A stretch of 64,000 nt of DNA from Girardinichthys multiradiatus (Eukaryota; Chordata; Actinopteri; Cyprinodontiformes; Goodeidae): assembly GCF_021462225.1 (NCBI RefSeq), contig NC_061801.1:8118125-8182124 (forward strand), given 5' to 3'. The notes below the pieces were generated by a model that was given only the letters and a program-made list of their open reading frames with translations, made no database searches and was not told the origin of the DNA. The translations under genes and the position numbers were made by a program. Shown here in pieces: positions 50,541 through 62,438 of the stretch (position 1 is its first letter; each line of letters starts with the position of its first letter).

Positions 50541-53500
50541 TGTTGCAAGAAATCCTGGTAACATACATTTTTGTTACATGATAAAATGTGAAAAGGTTCA
50601 AGGAGGCAAATTATTAACAAATAAATATCAATATATGAATATCATATTTAATCATCAGTTTCTAATATTACGGTTTACTATCTTGGAGCCCAGAAAGAAA
50701 TCTGTACTGCATGATTAAACAAGCATCGGTTAATTAAATTTAAACTGACAAAAGACATTTTGTCACTAAGATGATTCATTGCCAAAAGCAGCAAGACAAT
50801 TAAGCCTTAAATGCTTCCATCTCAGAAAGCACAGACACAGGGGGGAAAAAACTAAACTAAGAAGGATTCTCCCTGACTTCAGCAGGCAGGAGGTGTTGAG
50901 CTGGCATGAAGCGTTTCTGCTCAAGCACATTTGCTGCATCACTCAACACCTGAATGCTCAGCAGCCTGTCTAATCCAGCAGCACCTTCATCACACAGAAC
51001 TCAGTCAATACAGCTGATATAGGGTCAAAAAGGGGTATTCAGAAGGGATTGCACGGAGCATGGGAAAGAAGAGGTTCAAAAGATCAAACTGGCAGGGGAT
51101 GATAGGGCCAAAAACAATTGAGTGTTATAGCATTGCAAATCAACCCCCCCCCCCTCCCCCATCCCCCCCACACACACACCCACATGCACAGACAGAGTCA
51201 AAGCCATCATTCTTTCTCCCCCTTCATTATTCCCTGTTCAGCTCTGACTGCTAATAAATAGGCTTAGACAGGCTTCTGCCACTGCGTGTTAGGCTGATAG
51301 CTCCATGCTCCTTCACTTTGAGGCCTGACAGTTTCTTAATGGGAGTTTAAGTTGATGTCAGCCCACCTCCTCATCTCAGAAGCACGCCTAATTTCACTGA
51401 CTGCTTGCAACCTGAAAACTCCAGATCTGTTTTCTGTTTAAAGAAATTATTCATTGGTCTGAATCAGATGAACACTATAACTGTAAATCCACTTATGCCA
51501 AAACACATGGGAGCACAATATAACAATGCTTCACAGACATGACAAAAATGTGCTTCTTTTGAATTTTTAGAACCACGTAAAATGTACTTTTAGATAGGCT
51601 TACATGCCTCACAAGATAACAGTATGACAGCAGTTTCAGGGTATTTGGTTTAACTACTTTGACTGGTGTCTTGGACACTAAAGTATGGGAATGTTCTTGT
51701 GTCCAAGTCAATGTATAAAACGTTTTGGCCACAACATTGATCTGCAGCGCTGTTATATTGCTGTGATCTATTTAGCTTGTTACCGTGTTTTAATTTAATC
51801 ATGTTTTAATGTTTGTGCTGCTCTCTTTGTGAAGCACTTTGATTTGTATCTGTGAAAATATGACATATATAAATAAAACTCCACTCCACATACTATAGCA
51901 ACATAACTGAGGTTTTGCTTTTTCATTTCCTGACTGATTTCATGACATGAAAGCCATCAGAAGTTCAAATAAAATATCTGACTGCAGACATAACTATGAT
52001 TTACAGACACTGTATTGATATTGGATTTTGATTTGATATCATGCCATTACACAGCCCCAGGGTTCTTACTTTATGTTCAAAGGTCCAAATCTCATTTCTA
52101 AATAAGGTTAAAGATTCAGAACAAGAGATGGGAAGAATTATTCTCAACGAAAGAGTTGCTGCTGTCCTGGAAGAAAATGAGGATTTGTTGGTCTAACCTG
52201 CTTAGTTATTTGCAAGATGATTTGTCCCAACTGCTGTGGAGGGGTCGGTTGTCCCTAGGGTGTTCCCAGGCAATTGGAAGTTGAATACAGAGGATGGGAG
52301 TTCTCTTTAGTTTTTCTGGTAAATATGGTGGTAAGATGGTAAATATTTCTGTTTACTCATTTTATTTGTATATTGTGTATCTTGATGACTTCAAATGTAT
52401 CCAATTTAAAATATATATATTATTTAGAAAAAGAAAAAGGGAAAAAAAAAACAAATGAAATGGCACTTTATGGCTACAGTGTTAGGTTTAATGAGTTCTC
52501 CAACTTATATGAAAATGTAATTGAATCAACTTAATGACTTCTCACACCTCAGAAAATGAGCATGTTTGCTTTTCACACAAGAGTAAGCAAACTAATAAAC
52601 CCAGCTTAGTGCAACCATAGTGCAACCAGACACTGTATAATCTGACCAGCTGAGGTGAAAGCTACCCAGAGACAAAATTCACAGCAACATAGTCTGGAAT
52701 ATGACACTGTTTGTCATTGGTGAGCTGTCTAGGTCTCTCTGAACTTAGTTTTATTTTTTTACAAATTCCATGTTTTATAAAGTAAGCACATTCTTTAACC
52801 TTGAAATTATCTAATCTCAAGAATTAATATATACAATCATAATGGCTCAACAGGAAAAGAGCCCAAAATTTCTGTGGCTAATTTAATGTTACTTGAATGG
52901 TTTTAAAAATCAACTGGTCAGTTATCTCTTAAGTGTAATAGAACACGTTTCGCATAAAAGTTAAGAAACATGCCTTTAAAAAACAATCATGAAAACAACT
53001 TCAGATGTGAACTTGAAATTCAGTCGGGTTTTATAAAGCTGCTATAATGTTTGAACAATCATTCACCTAAAACTGGCATAGCTTCATAATTTATTTCTAA
53101 ATGGTTCGGACTCGGCATATGAGGAAACAAAGAATTTTCAGTAATTGTGCTTCACGCTCTGCTGAGGAGAAGGATTCGTTTATAAAAATGGCAGGCTAAC
53201 ATTAACTTGCTTCCTATCAGTGCTGACATGCTAGGGTTGAGTATGGACTCATAACATGTTCCTATATAAGATAGAACATTCTAATGGACTTATCCTGCTT
53301 TATAATCTAACAGCTTGACTTTGCTAGTTATTGTTTCTTAGGACTAGTTTTATGCTCAGACCCACTCGGCTGTTGGTCTGAGGAAGAGCTGAACATCAGC
53401 CAAGTGGATTATATCACACAGGCAGAGTGACAGGGAGCAGCAGACAAAACATTATGTCTTCTATGGCTCGGAGTATCACTGTTGAGCCCATGCAGACTAT

Positions 53501-53810
53501 TTTCCTGAATTTGCTTCAAACCATCACACAGCCAAGGTGTGGATACCACCAATGCCTGTTAATGCATATTCTACACATACCAAGGATCATATTAGAAGCC
53601 TTTTGTTGCCATCCAGCAGTTTGATGTTGTCCAAATTTAGCCAATTAGTATAATAAATACCCACACTTATATCCATTGTATGTGTGATGTTCTAGAGGAC
53701 TCTAAATACATTGATTGCATAATTCACCTAGAAAGTACAGTACGTTTGGCAGGAAGCTCCTAGCCCTTTACCTGGATATTAAAAATTTAAGCTTGCTCCC
53801 AGAGAGATGA
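50541..53810. other. Non-coding stretch, low-complexity patches only
   Basis: No gene recognised. A C-rich/(CA)-rich patch lies at 51141-51180, and 51810-51890 resembles a repeat 3' end (GTGAAGCACTTTGATTTGTA then ATATAAATAAAACTCC). 52412-52450 is AT-rich. Confidence 0.5.
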
Positions 53811-54475
53811 AGGTTCACAGCGTATGTGGACCAAAAACCCTTTTTCCATGGCTAAGGGAGCCGAGTTGTCCACCCACCAGCAGAGGCACTTCTCCTACAT
53901 TTCTGAGTTTATAACGGCTATTCAGCAAGTTGCTGGCAAGGCTAATTTGGTCGCAGACTGTTTGTCTGTGGCAATTTTGAGGGTTGTTCACCTGCGACTG
54001 TACTATATCTGCATGGCTGAGGAGTTACAAGATTCAAATCAACCACCACAGGGCTGCACCCGAAAGATGTTGTATTCTGTGATAAAGGTATGACATAGTC
54101 GTGGGATGTGTCGACAGGTCAACCCTGTCTCATCCTTCCTTCCACTTTGATAAGGCATGTTTTGACACTGTTCTTGGCCTTTCCCATCCAGGCAGAAAGG
54201 CGTTCCTGCAGCTGGTGGTTGCTAAATTTGTTTGGTATGGTCTTGGGAAGGATGTGAAAGTCTTGGCTGATGGCTGCATGTATTGTCAGTGTTCTGAGGA
54301 GCATCACTGCATTAAGGGACCCATAGTTTTATAAGTAGAGATTTGATCACTTTCAAATGTACCTGGTGGACCTTCTTCCCCCATTCTGTAGTCTCTCCTT
54401 TCTCCTCACCATAGAGGAAAGGACAACCAGGTGGCCAGAGGCTGTCCCATTGTCAATGGACTGCTGAGGTAGCAA
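53811..54475 (+). pseudogene. Ty3/gypsy pol remnant: RNase H end and integrase start
   Basis: Codons in shifting frames: STHQQRHFSYISEFITAIQQ and VAGKANLVADCLSV (the RNase H C-terminal part), then GLSHPGRKAFLQLVVAKFVW and GCMYCQC (the integrase HHCC zinc domain), then FDHFQMYLVDLLPPF and TRWPEAVPLS (start of the integrase core). It is a different lineage from the element at 35100-40174. No LTRs are recognised around it. Confidence 0.75.
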
Positions 54476-54608
54476 GCTCTTTCAGTAGAACATTTATTGG
54501 CACCCCACCATGGCCTCTCTTCGGAGGTTCAAGTCTGAACTGCTCTCCACCGAGAGCCAGGGGGTCAGGTCTCACTGCTACTGGGCTGTGTGAGAGGGCT
54601 CCTTGTTC

Positions 54609-54640
54609 TGTCATACTTCAAGCCAGCCTGAAGTATGACA
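54609..54640. repeat. Perfect 12-base inverted repeat, 8-base spacer
   Basis: TGTCATACTTCA and TGAAGTATGACA flank AGCCAGCC, downstream of the gypsy remnant. Confidence 0.95.
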
Positions 54641-54989
54641 GCTGGGTTTGCAAGCCCTAAAGACTGCTGATGCGACTCCAGTGATGGTACAACCCAACCA
54701 CGGTGGGTGCCTGTAGAATCCCATCTTGCCTCCACAACCCTGTGGTCACCCTTTTTTTTTAGTGGCTAAGTTTTCTCAACAAGGATAGTTTTCTCTCCTG
54801 TTACTACATCAACTCATGGTCTCCCCTACCCCTACGTCCCCAACACAGTCACGTCAGATTTTGTTTTTATGTGCCATAATGCCCATTGCAGACCCCTGTG
54901 GCATGATTGGTCAGACTCTATCTGCTGGTAGGATAAGGTCATTTGGACTGCAGGAGGCATAGCTAAATACCTTTTTTGACCGTGTGGTG

Positions 54990-55500
54990 GCATCAGCCAT
55001 CTTCTATGGTGTAGTATGTCGCACCAGCAGCTTCTCAATAGCAGAAGAGAAGCGGTTGGATATACTTATCAGGAGGGCCAGCTCACTGCAGGTGGTGGGA
55101 GACAGGAGAACTCTAGCAAAAATAGCATCACTGTTGAACAATGTCTCCCACCCCATGCATGACACTGTAACGGGCCTGGAGAGCTCCTTCAGTGACAGAG
55201 TGCAGGATCCTAGGTGCGCAAAGGAACGTCATGTCCTTCCTTCCAGCAGCTGTAAGACCCTATAAGCACTGCTTTCCATAAACCCAATAAGCTGTTTACA
55301 CCCCTGCTATTATTTGCAGTTTTCCATATTCTTGTTAGCATGTATAGATTTCTTGCGCTGTACTTTTGATGTTGCTGTACAATCTCTTATTTTTTGATTA
55401 CCCTTGCTGATATTTATTTGTATCTGTGTGCCTCCATTTGCTTGTCACTTTTCTGCTGAATTTCCCTCTAACGGACAAGAAGTATTTAGAAGTATTTTGT
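54990..55500 (+). pseudogene. LINE 3' fragment (RT C-terminal tail)
   Basis: FYGVVCRTSSFSIAEEKRLD, ILIRRASSLQVVG, LNNVSHPMHDTV and RHVLPSSSC resemble the C-terminal region of CR1/L2-type LINEs (compare EHPLHETV and RSFLPTAIS at about 33024-33150). It ends near 55500 with a degenerate 'fatttccc...agaagtattt' type 3' end. No RT core remains. Confidence 0.6.
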
Positions 55501-56225
55501 AGTCGGGAAAGGGTAGCTTGCCGGAAAATACTGTATCTCCATAGACCACTTCAGGCCGGCACACCATTTGGACCAGCCTGTCCAAATCTAGGCGAGTATA
55601 CTTAAGGGTATACTTAAATTACTCTTAAACTGTTGGATAATGTGGGACTTCCTCTATTGAAGGCACAAATGACCAAATTATGTGATATTCCACATTTCTA
55701 AACATACTTTATCTGTTTCTTACCATATGTTACACACTATAGAATAAGTCCAGATTTACTTTTCTTTCAGTCAAACTCTTGACCAGGTTCTCCATGCAGA
55801 GAACATGCAAACTACAGAAAAAGGCCTGAAAAATGGATTTCAACTAAAGATTAACTTGCTGTGAGATAACGGTAGTAAAACCACACTACAAAAAAAGTGC
55901 AACACAAAAATAGAGGACAAGGGGCAGAAGAGACAGGTTTTACTCAGACAGAAGAAAACAACGTGCAAGAATAGAGCAGGTGCAAAAGAACATTTTAAAA
56001 TTAGCACCAACCCAACTACACCAGGAGATGTGAATGAAACAGAAGACCTCAACATATAGTCTATAAGAGCAACAGAACTTTTTGTTTTGCAGTTTACTGT
56101 CTTGTTTTGTAAATTGCAGAGTGCAAAGAAGATTAAATAGTTTTTCATAAGCTGACACAGATGCAAATGTAACTGTTGGTAATGTTCCAAATTTCTAGGC
56201 AAGGAGAGAACTGACCAAGCCACAG
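55501..56225. other. Non-coding stretch, nothing recognised
   Basis: A minus-strand open stretch of 127 codons (55840-56223) is hydrophobic and cysteine-rich without a known domain or splice context. I do not call it a gene. Confidence 0.5.
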
Positions 56226-56450
56226 GGTCACCTGTAGCTCATTGAGTAAAGTGGTCGTCTTGCGGTTCAAATGTTGTGGGGTCGATTCCAGCTTCTTTCT
56301 GCCACATGTTGATGTGCCCCTGGGTAAGGCACTTAACCTCTACTGATCTGTGTATCGATGTATGAATATGTGCATATTTGTGAGTGTGAATGGGTCTATT
56401 GTAAAGTGCTTTGAGTGGTTGTTATGACCAGAAAAGTGAATATAAGGAGT
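56226..56450 (+). repeat. SINE-like repeat, third family
   Basis: ACCTGTAGCTCATTGAGTAA resembles a tRNA A box and GTGGGGTCGATTCCAGC a B box. GGGTAAGGCACTTAACCTCT and TGTAAAGTGCTTTGAGTGG follow, the usual tail of a common fish repeat. No clear target duplication seen. Confidence 0.65.
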
Positions 56451-57155
56451 TTTTCCAAAATCTGAGTAATATTTGGAGCAAAACTGAGACCTGCTTAGTC
56501 AACAGTGGAAGATAGCCTTTGTATGATGAAAAAGACCCCATCCTTCATCCTCTCTGTTGTACTTGAGCTTTTCCTCCAAACCCCCCTCTCCAGATTAGTC
56601 TAGATGTGTGATGACTAAACCTGACTGGTTGCTTATCATTCAGTATTTTGTGAAATTAGAAGCACAATGCGAATCCAGATGAACTGAGTGTAGACTGATT
56701 GTCTTACACATTATTATCAGAATGTAGCCAGTTTCATTTGAATATAGGAAAATATTTAGGTTTTATTCCAGTACCACCCATTTACATTTACCAATTTGGC
56801 ATCTTTTTGTAGAAATAACAAAAAACACATTCTATTCATACTGCTATTAAATATATAGTATGTTTGTATTGCTGTGCTTCACAGAAAGGTCAATGCAAGA
56901 TACAAGACAATCACCTTTTTTCTTTGGCAAGATAAATAAAACATAAACAAGAAATCATTTACTTTCTTTTTGTTTCAAACAATGAAAATTTTAAATATAT
57001 GCTCAGCACTTTTTTATTTTACATATTAGTTACATTTTCTTACACAAACACTGTTGTAAATCCCTCAATAAGTCCAAAGGAAAGCCAGTTGAGGTTGTAG
57101 TGCATCTTATGAACATCATTAAAATAAAACTCAAAGTGTTTCAACATTGTCTTAC
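56451..57155. other. Non-coding stretch next to the candidate 5' exon
   Basis: AT-rich. If the 57156 exon is real, this is the start of its intron. Confidence 0.5.
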
Positions 57156-57340
57156 CTGAGGCGGAGGGACAGAAGGGGTCTTGTTCACTGGTTTTTGTCT
57201 GGATCTGATCTGCTTCAGATTGACCTAGTAGGAGCTCTCAGCATCCATCCAGCAGCATCCTCTCCCCCACTCTCCTCCTCACTGACAGCGTCCTCAGCAC
57301 ACACGCTGTAGTAACAGCTTTGCTCCTCCCCCATACCTCC
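57156..57340 (-). other. Candidate 5' non-coding exon (possible rph3a exon 1) with short uORFs
   Basis: On the minus strand, GC-richer sequence ends in CCGCCTCAG followed by gtaaga, a near-consensus donor at 57155. It contains two short ORFs that stop quickly (MLLDGC and MDAESSY), so it looks like 5' UTR. Upstream, at about 57377-57384, is TGACGTGA, a CRE-like site. No clear TATA box is seen and the upper boundary is approximate. It lies on the same strand as rph3a, 37.5 kb upstream of the coding start, and the coding exon 1 acceptor at 19632 predicts such an exon. The link is inferred. Confidence 0.45.
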
Positions 57341-57739
57341 CTCTCTCTCCCATTTAACTAAACCCATCAACTCTCATCACGTCAGCACTGGGCAAAATGG
57401 TGATTCCATAACTCTCGGCAAAGTGAAGTAGAAGAGAGACGAAAAGCAGTTAGCTGCTTTATTTTTTAGCATAATCCTTGAGAACTTGGGGCAGATTTAT
57501 GACTACATTTCCAAGATAAAAGTTTGTACATTTCAGTGTACTAGATTTATTTTTTAGAATTAATTAATAATCAAAACAGCATATGATCCTTATGTTTTTA
57601 GAGTCTGTTGTAAATCACATTATAGTCCAACTGTAAAAGCTACACTATATTGCCAAAAATATTTAGCCACTTGCCTTCACACACACACGAATTTTAATGA
57701 CATCCCAATCTTCGTACAACGGCTTTATTTTCACATTGT

Positions 57740-58314
57740 TGTCATGACATGTAGTATTTTGGGTTATGTTCTAAAGAGTTTTTGCCATATCCGTTCATTT
57801 TTATGTGCTTATAGTCTTGTTTGGTGTTTTTCATTCTTTATTATTTCATTTAGCTTCATAGTTCCTTCTCATGTTCTTTATACTCTGAGTTATTCTTCTT
57901 ACTATTTTTTGTTAGAAGGTTTCCAGTTTCTTTGTTTAGTTTTAGTCATATTTTTGCTTCAGTCTCTGCAACCATCGCTAGAATCAGATTCATTCAGTCC
58001 ATCAGCTCCGTGCTAACCAGTATCCTTGTTTTCACCTTAGCCATCCACTTTATATACCCTTCTATTCTGTTAACTCCTTGCTTGGAGTATCCTGTTTTGC
58101 AATACTTTGCCAATCGTGTCTGTGTTCTTGACTGTCTCTGTCCTTGCCTTGCCTTGCCTGCCCAAACCTGTTTTTGTCCGTGCTCCATGTCTGGATCCCC
58201 TCACACCTGCCTTGTAAGCTTTTTTTACATTTTTATTAAACATTTTCGACTCACAGCGTTGCCTCTGCCTGCCCATATGCACTTCGGTCCATTCCGCAAA
58301 CCACACTTCATGAT
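57740..58314 (+). mobile_element. T-rich LTR-like element, inserted in the Tc1 remnant
   Basis: Starts TGTCATGACATG and ends ACTTCATGATA, near-copies of the TGTCA...TGACA termini of 11022-11537. TTTTTATTAAACATTTTCGA before the end matches its polyadenylation-like block, and CGGTCCATTCCGCAAACC matches its TGGTCCAGCTTC segment. Confidence 0.55.
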
Positions 58315-58414
58315 AACTGGCCCATCCTTTGCAATTATAAGATCTTCAACTCTTCTAGGAAGGCTTTCCAAAAGGCTTAGGTTTGTATTTAAACAGGATC
58401 CTACACCGTCTTGT

Positions 58415-58440
58415 AAAGTCTGGAAATATTTCCAGACTTT
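58415..58440. repeat. 26-base perfect palindrome
   Basis: AAAGTCTGGAAAT is followed without spacer by its exact reverse complement ATTTCCAGACTTT. It lies inside the Tc1 remnant. Confidence 0.97.
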
Positions 58441-59633
58441 ATTCCTTGTTCCATTATAAAGGGTTTCTGAAATTAATTTATGTTTAGATCACTTCCTTTA
58501 TTTTGTTTGTCACATCAAAAATAAGGTTTTTGTCCAAGTCATTAATTGTTCTGGTTTGTGAGTTACTAATTAAGAAAACAGAGATATATTTGTATTTATT
58601 CAAAAAAACAAAGTGGACCATTTCAAAGGTTATGTGGCATGTAGACCCTCTCAGGTCAGCGTTTTCAATGGAACATAGGGTTCTTAAAAATGGCCTGGCT
58701 TAATTTGAAACAAAGTCCAATATTTTGCAGTTTTATCAAACAATTTAAGCTTATAAAAGATCACAAACTGGCTTAAGGAAACTGGCTTTATTTGTTGTAG
58801 TATATGCCAGTAAATTGGAAAAGTTTGTATGTAAAGTAATCTTGAAATGAACTATCCTGTTCTAATTAATCCCAAGGGCGTTCTGTCTGGTTAAAGTCAA
58901 GACTTTGTGCCAGCCAAGTGAGTTCCGCCACATCAAACTTATTCGTTCTTACCCTAAAGGATCTTCCCTGTGCAATCATGTTGAGACTAAAGGGACCATC
59001 TCCAGACATTTCTATCAGTCAGAAGCAACAAATTGTCCAAAATGTCTTTGCATGCTGCAGCATTAAAGCTTCCTTTCATTGGCCAAACCCAACCCCTGAA
59101 AAACAACCAAAAAACATATTTCTCCCTCCACCAAGAGAGGATAAATGGAGTCAGAAATGTACTTCAGACTCAGCATTGGATCACCAGACAGGAAAGCATA
59201 AGTTATCACTCCATAGAACATATCTACGCTACGATGAAGTCTAGTCGTGATCTGCTTTACACTGCTGCATCTGACACTTTGCATTGCATTTGATGATGTA
59301 AGGCATGGATACAACTGCTAGGATATGGAAACCCATTCCACAGACCTCTCTACACACTGTACTCAAGCTAACCTGGAGGCCACATGAAGTTTGGAGTTCT
59401 GTAGTTGTTCACTCTGCAAAAAATTGGTGATGTCTGCACAATTTGTAAATCAGCACTGTAGTTCTTAATTGCTTCCACACAAAACCACCAACAACTGACT
59501 GCGAAACGTTTTCTTTGAGAGGGCGGGATCCTGACCAAATGATTTTGGAGATATAGTTTATATATTAAGTCCTAGTTCCATACATATTGTTCTCTAAAAG
59601 TCCATTCTGCACCATGAGTACTTAATAGCAACT

Positions 59634-60503
59634 TACAGTCTTTTTCACACCCCTGTATCTTTTTCATATTTTCTCACATTACATCCACAATCATTAGTAT
59701 TTTAGTGGGGTTTTATTGGATACAGCAACACAAAGTAGTGGATGATTCTGAAGGGAAATAACAAGTACCGATGAGTTTCAGTTTATTTATTACACAGAGA
59801 AGTTTGAAATGTCTTGCATACAGTTTTAGTCTGTCTCATTTACTCTGATACCCCTAAATAAATAAAACGAATCAATATTTAAGTAGGATGTGAATACCTG
59901 GACTGTTGTGGAAAACACAACAAAACTACAGATAGAATTAACATGATGTCAAATTAGGAATACAATTTTTTTCAATCTTTTTATCATTCCAGCAGCATCT
60001 TCTCTCATTCCAGCAAGAAGGTTCCTCAGTCTTTCAAAGTGGGTAAAATGTATTACTACACCAGGAACCTAATGAATGAATGAGCAGCCATCATACCACA
60101 GAACTAAGAGTGGAGCAGTGGTTCTACTCTTAGTTCCATACCCAGAGTCGGCACGGCTCGCCACAGAGGCAACAAATTTTAGCTGAAGAGAAATGTTTTT
60201 AATATCCCAAGCTCTGAACTTTAAACAGAGCACTGCTCAATCCGTCATCCAAAAAACACAACAGCAAACCTATCAAGAGGTGGTCTGCCTACGCTAGCAG
60301 GCCGGGCAACAGGAGCATCCAATCTGAATGAATTTGAGCTATTTTGTGAAGAAGAGTGGTTAAAAATATTAGGTTGGTCAAAAAGTATTGACTCAAATGC
60401 ACACCACACTTTTGAGATTATTTGTGAAAAAATAAGAAAATGAAAAGCATGTCTCATTTTCTTCCACTTCCAGGGTAATTAATACTTTTGTAAGACTTTG
60501 CAT
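59634..60503 (+). mobile_element. Internally deleted Tc1-type element
   Basis: The left end is ACAGTCTTTTTCACACCCCT with CACATTACATCCACAATC. The right end is ATGCACACCACACTTTTGAG and TACTTTTGTAAGACTTTGCA. Between them only scraps of transposase remain: GCTCAATCCGTCATCC in the HTH part, GGCCGGGCAACAGGAGCA, then TTTGAGCTATTTTGTGAAGA from the C-terminus. About 900 of an expected 1600 bases are left. Confidence 0.65.
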
Positions 60504-60677
60504 TATCTATGACCCCCAACAGCCTTTCCTCAGGTCCAAAATATTATCATTATCATTATTATTAGCTCTCAGTCAAAGAAACTTTGTCTAAAGTAGTGAA
60601 AATACAGTTTCAAAAACATATGTCTACTCTAAACTAACACCAACTTCCTTCGCCCACCTAAAATAATATACCACCAC

Positions 60678-60760
60678 TAGACCTGCAGAGCAGCTCTGTG
60701 GGAATCTGCAGCACCTCTTCAACCTTAGCCTGGCCCAGAAGAAGGTTCCAGTGTTGTGGA
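60678..60760 (+). pseudogene. LINE RT fragment, same family as 30400-33253
   Basis: CAGAGCAGCTCTGTGGGAAT through CCAGAAGAAGGTTCCAGTG matches 31868-31951 with few differences (the CAEQLCGILQHLF region). It stops abruptly at 60760 where minus-strand sequence of a different LINE begins. Confidence 0.9.
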
Positions 60761-61560
60761 TTTAAAGCAACTTAGGGTTTTGGCGCTTTTACAATTTTCT
60801 AGGAGTTTATTCCAGATTAGTGGAGCATAAGAACTAAAAGCTGCTTCTCCATGTTTGGTTCTGGTTCTGGGTATGCAGAGTAGATTTGAGCCAGAAGACC
60901 TGAGAGGTCTGGGTGTTTGATACACTGACAACAACTCTGTAATGTATTTTGGTGCTAAGCCGTTCAGTGATTTATAGACTAACAGAAGTATTTTAAAGTC
61001 TATTCTCTGAGCTACAGGGAGCCATTGTAGGGACTTAAGAACCGGGGTGATGTGCTCCACTTTCTTAGTTCTAGTGAAGACGCGGGCAGCAGCATTCTGG
61101 ATCAACTGCAGCTGTCTGATCAACTTTTTAGGCAGTAATCAATTCTACTAAAGATGAATGCATGAATTAGTTTTTCAAGGTCCTGCTGAGACATTAGTCC
61201 TTTAATCCTGAAGATGTTTATTAGGTGATAGAAGGCCGACCTTGTTACTGTCTTTATGTGCCTCTGAAGGTTCAGGTCTGAGTCCATCACTATACCCAGG
61301 TTTCGAGCCTGACTGGTGGTTTCTAGCTGTATTAACTGAAGCTGTGTTGCAACATTTAAACGCTCTTCCTTTGGTCCAAAGATTATTACTTCAGTTTTGT
61401 TTTGATACAGCTGAAGAAACTTTTGGCCCATCAATGCAATGATTTCTTCTAAGCATTTACCCAGCGCTTGAATGGGTTCATAGTCACCTGGTGACATTGT
61501 AACGTATAGCTGTGTGTCGTCTGCATAGTTATGATACCTTCGTTGTTGTTTCTTAAAATC
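60761..61560 (-). pseudogene. Second LINE type: RT C-terminal half, stop-broken
   Basis: On minus: [18 protein letters not shown] (RT motif C, YADD), [33 protein letters not shown], then a stop near 61122, then LQLIQNAAARVFTRTKKVEH and SLQWLPVAQRIDFKILLLVY with KSLNGLAPKYITELL. This is the C-terminal half of a CR1-superclade LINE that is different from the YSDD type at 31718. The 5' part is replaced by the membrane-ORF repeat and the 3' end is missing. Confidence 0.88.
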
Positions 61561-61589
61561 TGAGTTAGGGGGATCCTTGAGAAGAGATG

Positions 61590-62438
61590 TGGAAGTTTTA
61601 TCAATCGGCCGCATAGTCCTATCAGCACACAGCTGGTAGGGGAGTGCTGGGGAAGAGCGTCGTGTTTATATAACATCCAGGAGATATTTTGTCGATAGCC
61701 AGTTAGTAGAAGTTGCCAAGGCCACATTGGGGAGCCAGATTTAGAAAAACAATAAATGTTGTGGTTCATGCAGTTGTGAATTTCCAACCACCTTAAGAGT
61801 TTTACTGGTATGTCTCAATTGCAAATCCAAATAGCCAAATTTCTGGTACTTTCCGCAGATCTCGAGCGTACAACTTCTCCAAGATTATATCCTTTAACCT
61901 CTGAGTCCAACCGCTGCCAGGCTGCAATTCTGTTCAAGAATCGTGTCCAGCTTGCGATTCTGCTCTCTTAACATTTCAGTCTGAGTGTTGATCGCTCTAC
62001 AGACTCCATCTAACATCGCAGGCAGCTTTGGAAAGCTTTGAACAGCCGCCCACGTTTTGCGAATCACTCGATAAGCCAGGTAACCACCAACTTCAAAAAG
62101 CGGAAATCCTGTTATCAAAAGTCCAAATATGTACACATTTTATATGTATACCGTTGTCGTAGTCAGGGACACAATCTTTCACTGCTGCCAAGAATCCATT
62201 GTGTATCCAGAGAAGAACGTCCCGTCTGGACAAGAGTGCCTCCTTTACCCTGTCTTCCCATTGAAAAAAAACTATCTGATCAATTACGTTGAGAGTCCAG
62301 CTGACCAAATCCATAATTTAAAAGTTTGGAGGATATGCAAAGCGAGGCTCTGAGAAAAATACAGACAAAAAGCAGAAGCAGGGATCAGCAGGGAGGGAGG
62401 GAGAGAAAACGCGTGTGTCTTCCACCGAGAGCAAGTAA
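61590..62438 (-). repeat. Inverted copy of the membrane-ORF repeat
   Basis: On minus from 62438: TTGCTCTCGGTGGAAGACAC, leader, ORF region, then ATTGTTTTTCTAAATCTGGC and CTCCTGGATGTTATATAAAC. These align with 49084-49940 of the longer copy in the same order. Homology stops near 61590, before the 3' tail. The 5' terminus abuts a plus-strand LINE segment at 62439. Confidence 0.8.
61894..62314 (-). pseudogene. Second copy of the repeat-encoded membrane protein, frame-broken
   Basis: N-part from 62314: MDLVSWTLNVIDQIVF, then LLWIHNGFLAAVKDCV. After a frame change near 62140: YIFGLLITGFPLFEVGGYLA (membrane segment), YRVIRKTWAAVQSFPKLPAM, then AINTQTEMLREQNRKLDTIL and GLRG. It aligns throughout with 49219-49647 with many amino-acid differences, mostly conservative, and breaks frame at the same place. 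Confidence 0.6.

Larger units (their letters stand above)
57642..59570 (-). mobile_element. Tc1-type transposon, decayed, with LTR-like insert
   Basis: The left terminal repeat at 57642-57712 reads TACACTATATTGCCAAAAAT then CTTCACACACACACG. A T-rich LTR-like element (57740-58314) follows. Then minus-strand transposase relics appear: at 58340-58400 the region encoding the C-terminal SLPRRVE-type motif, and at 58960-59320 the core (for example TTGGCCAAACCCAACCCCTG on plus). No transposase frame stays open for more than about 80 codons. The right terminal repeat is not visible. Confidence 0.65.

Noticed and set aside
55840..56223. 127-codon hydrophobic minus-strand open frame
   Set aside because: No homology I recognise, no splice context, Cys/Phe-rich composition as expected from A-rich DNA read in antisense.
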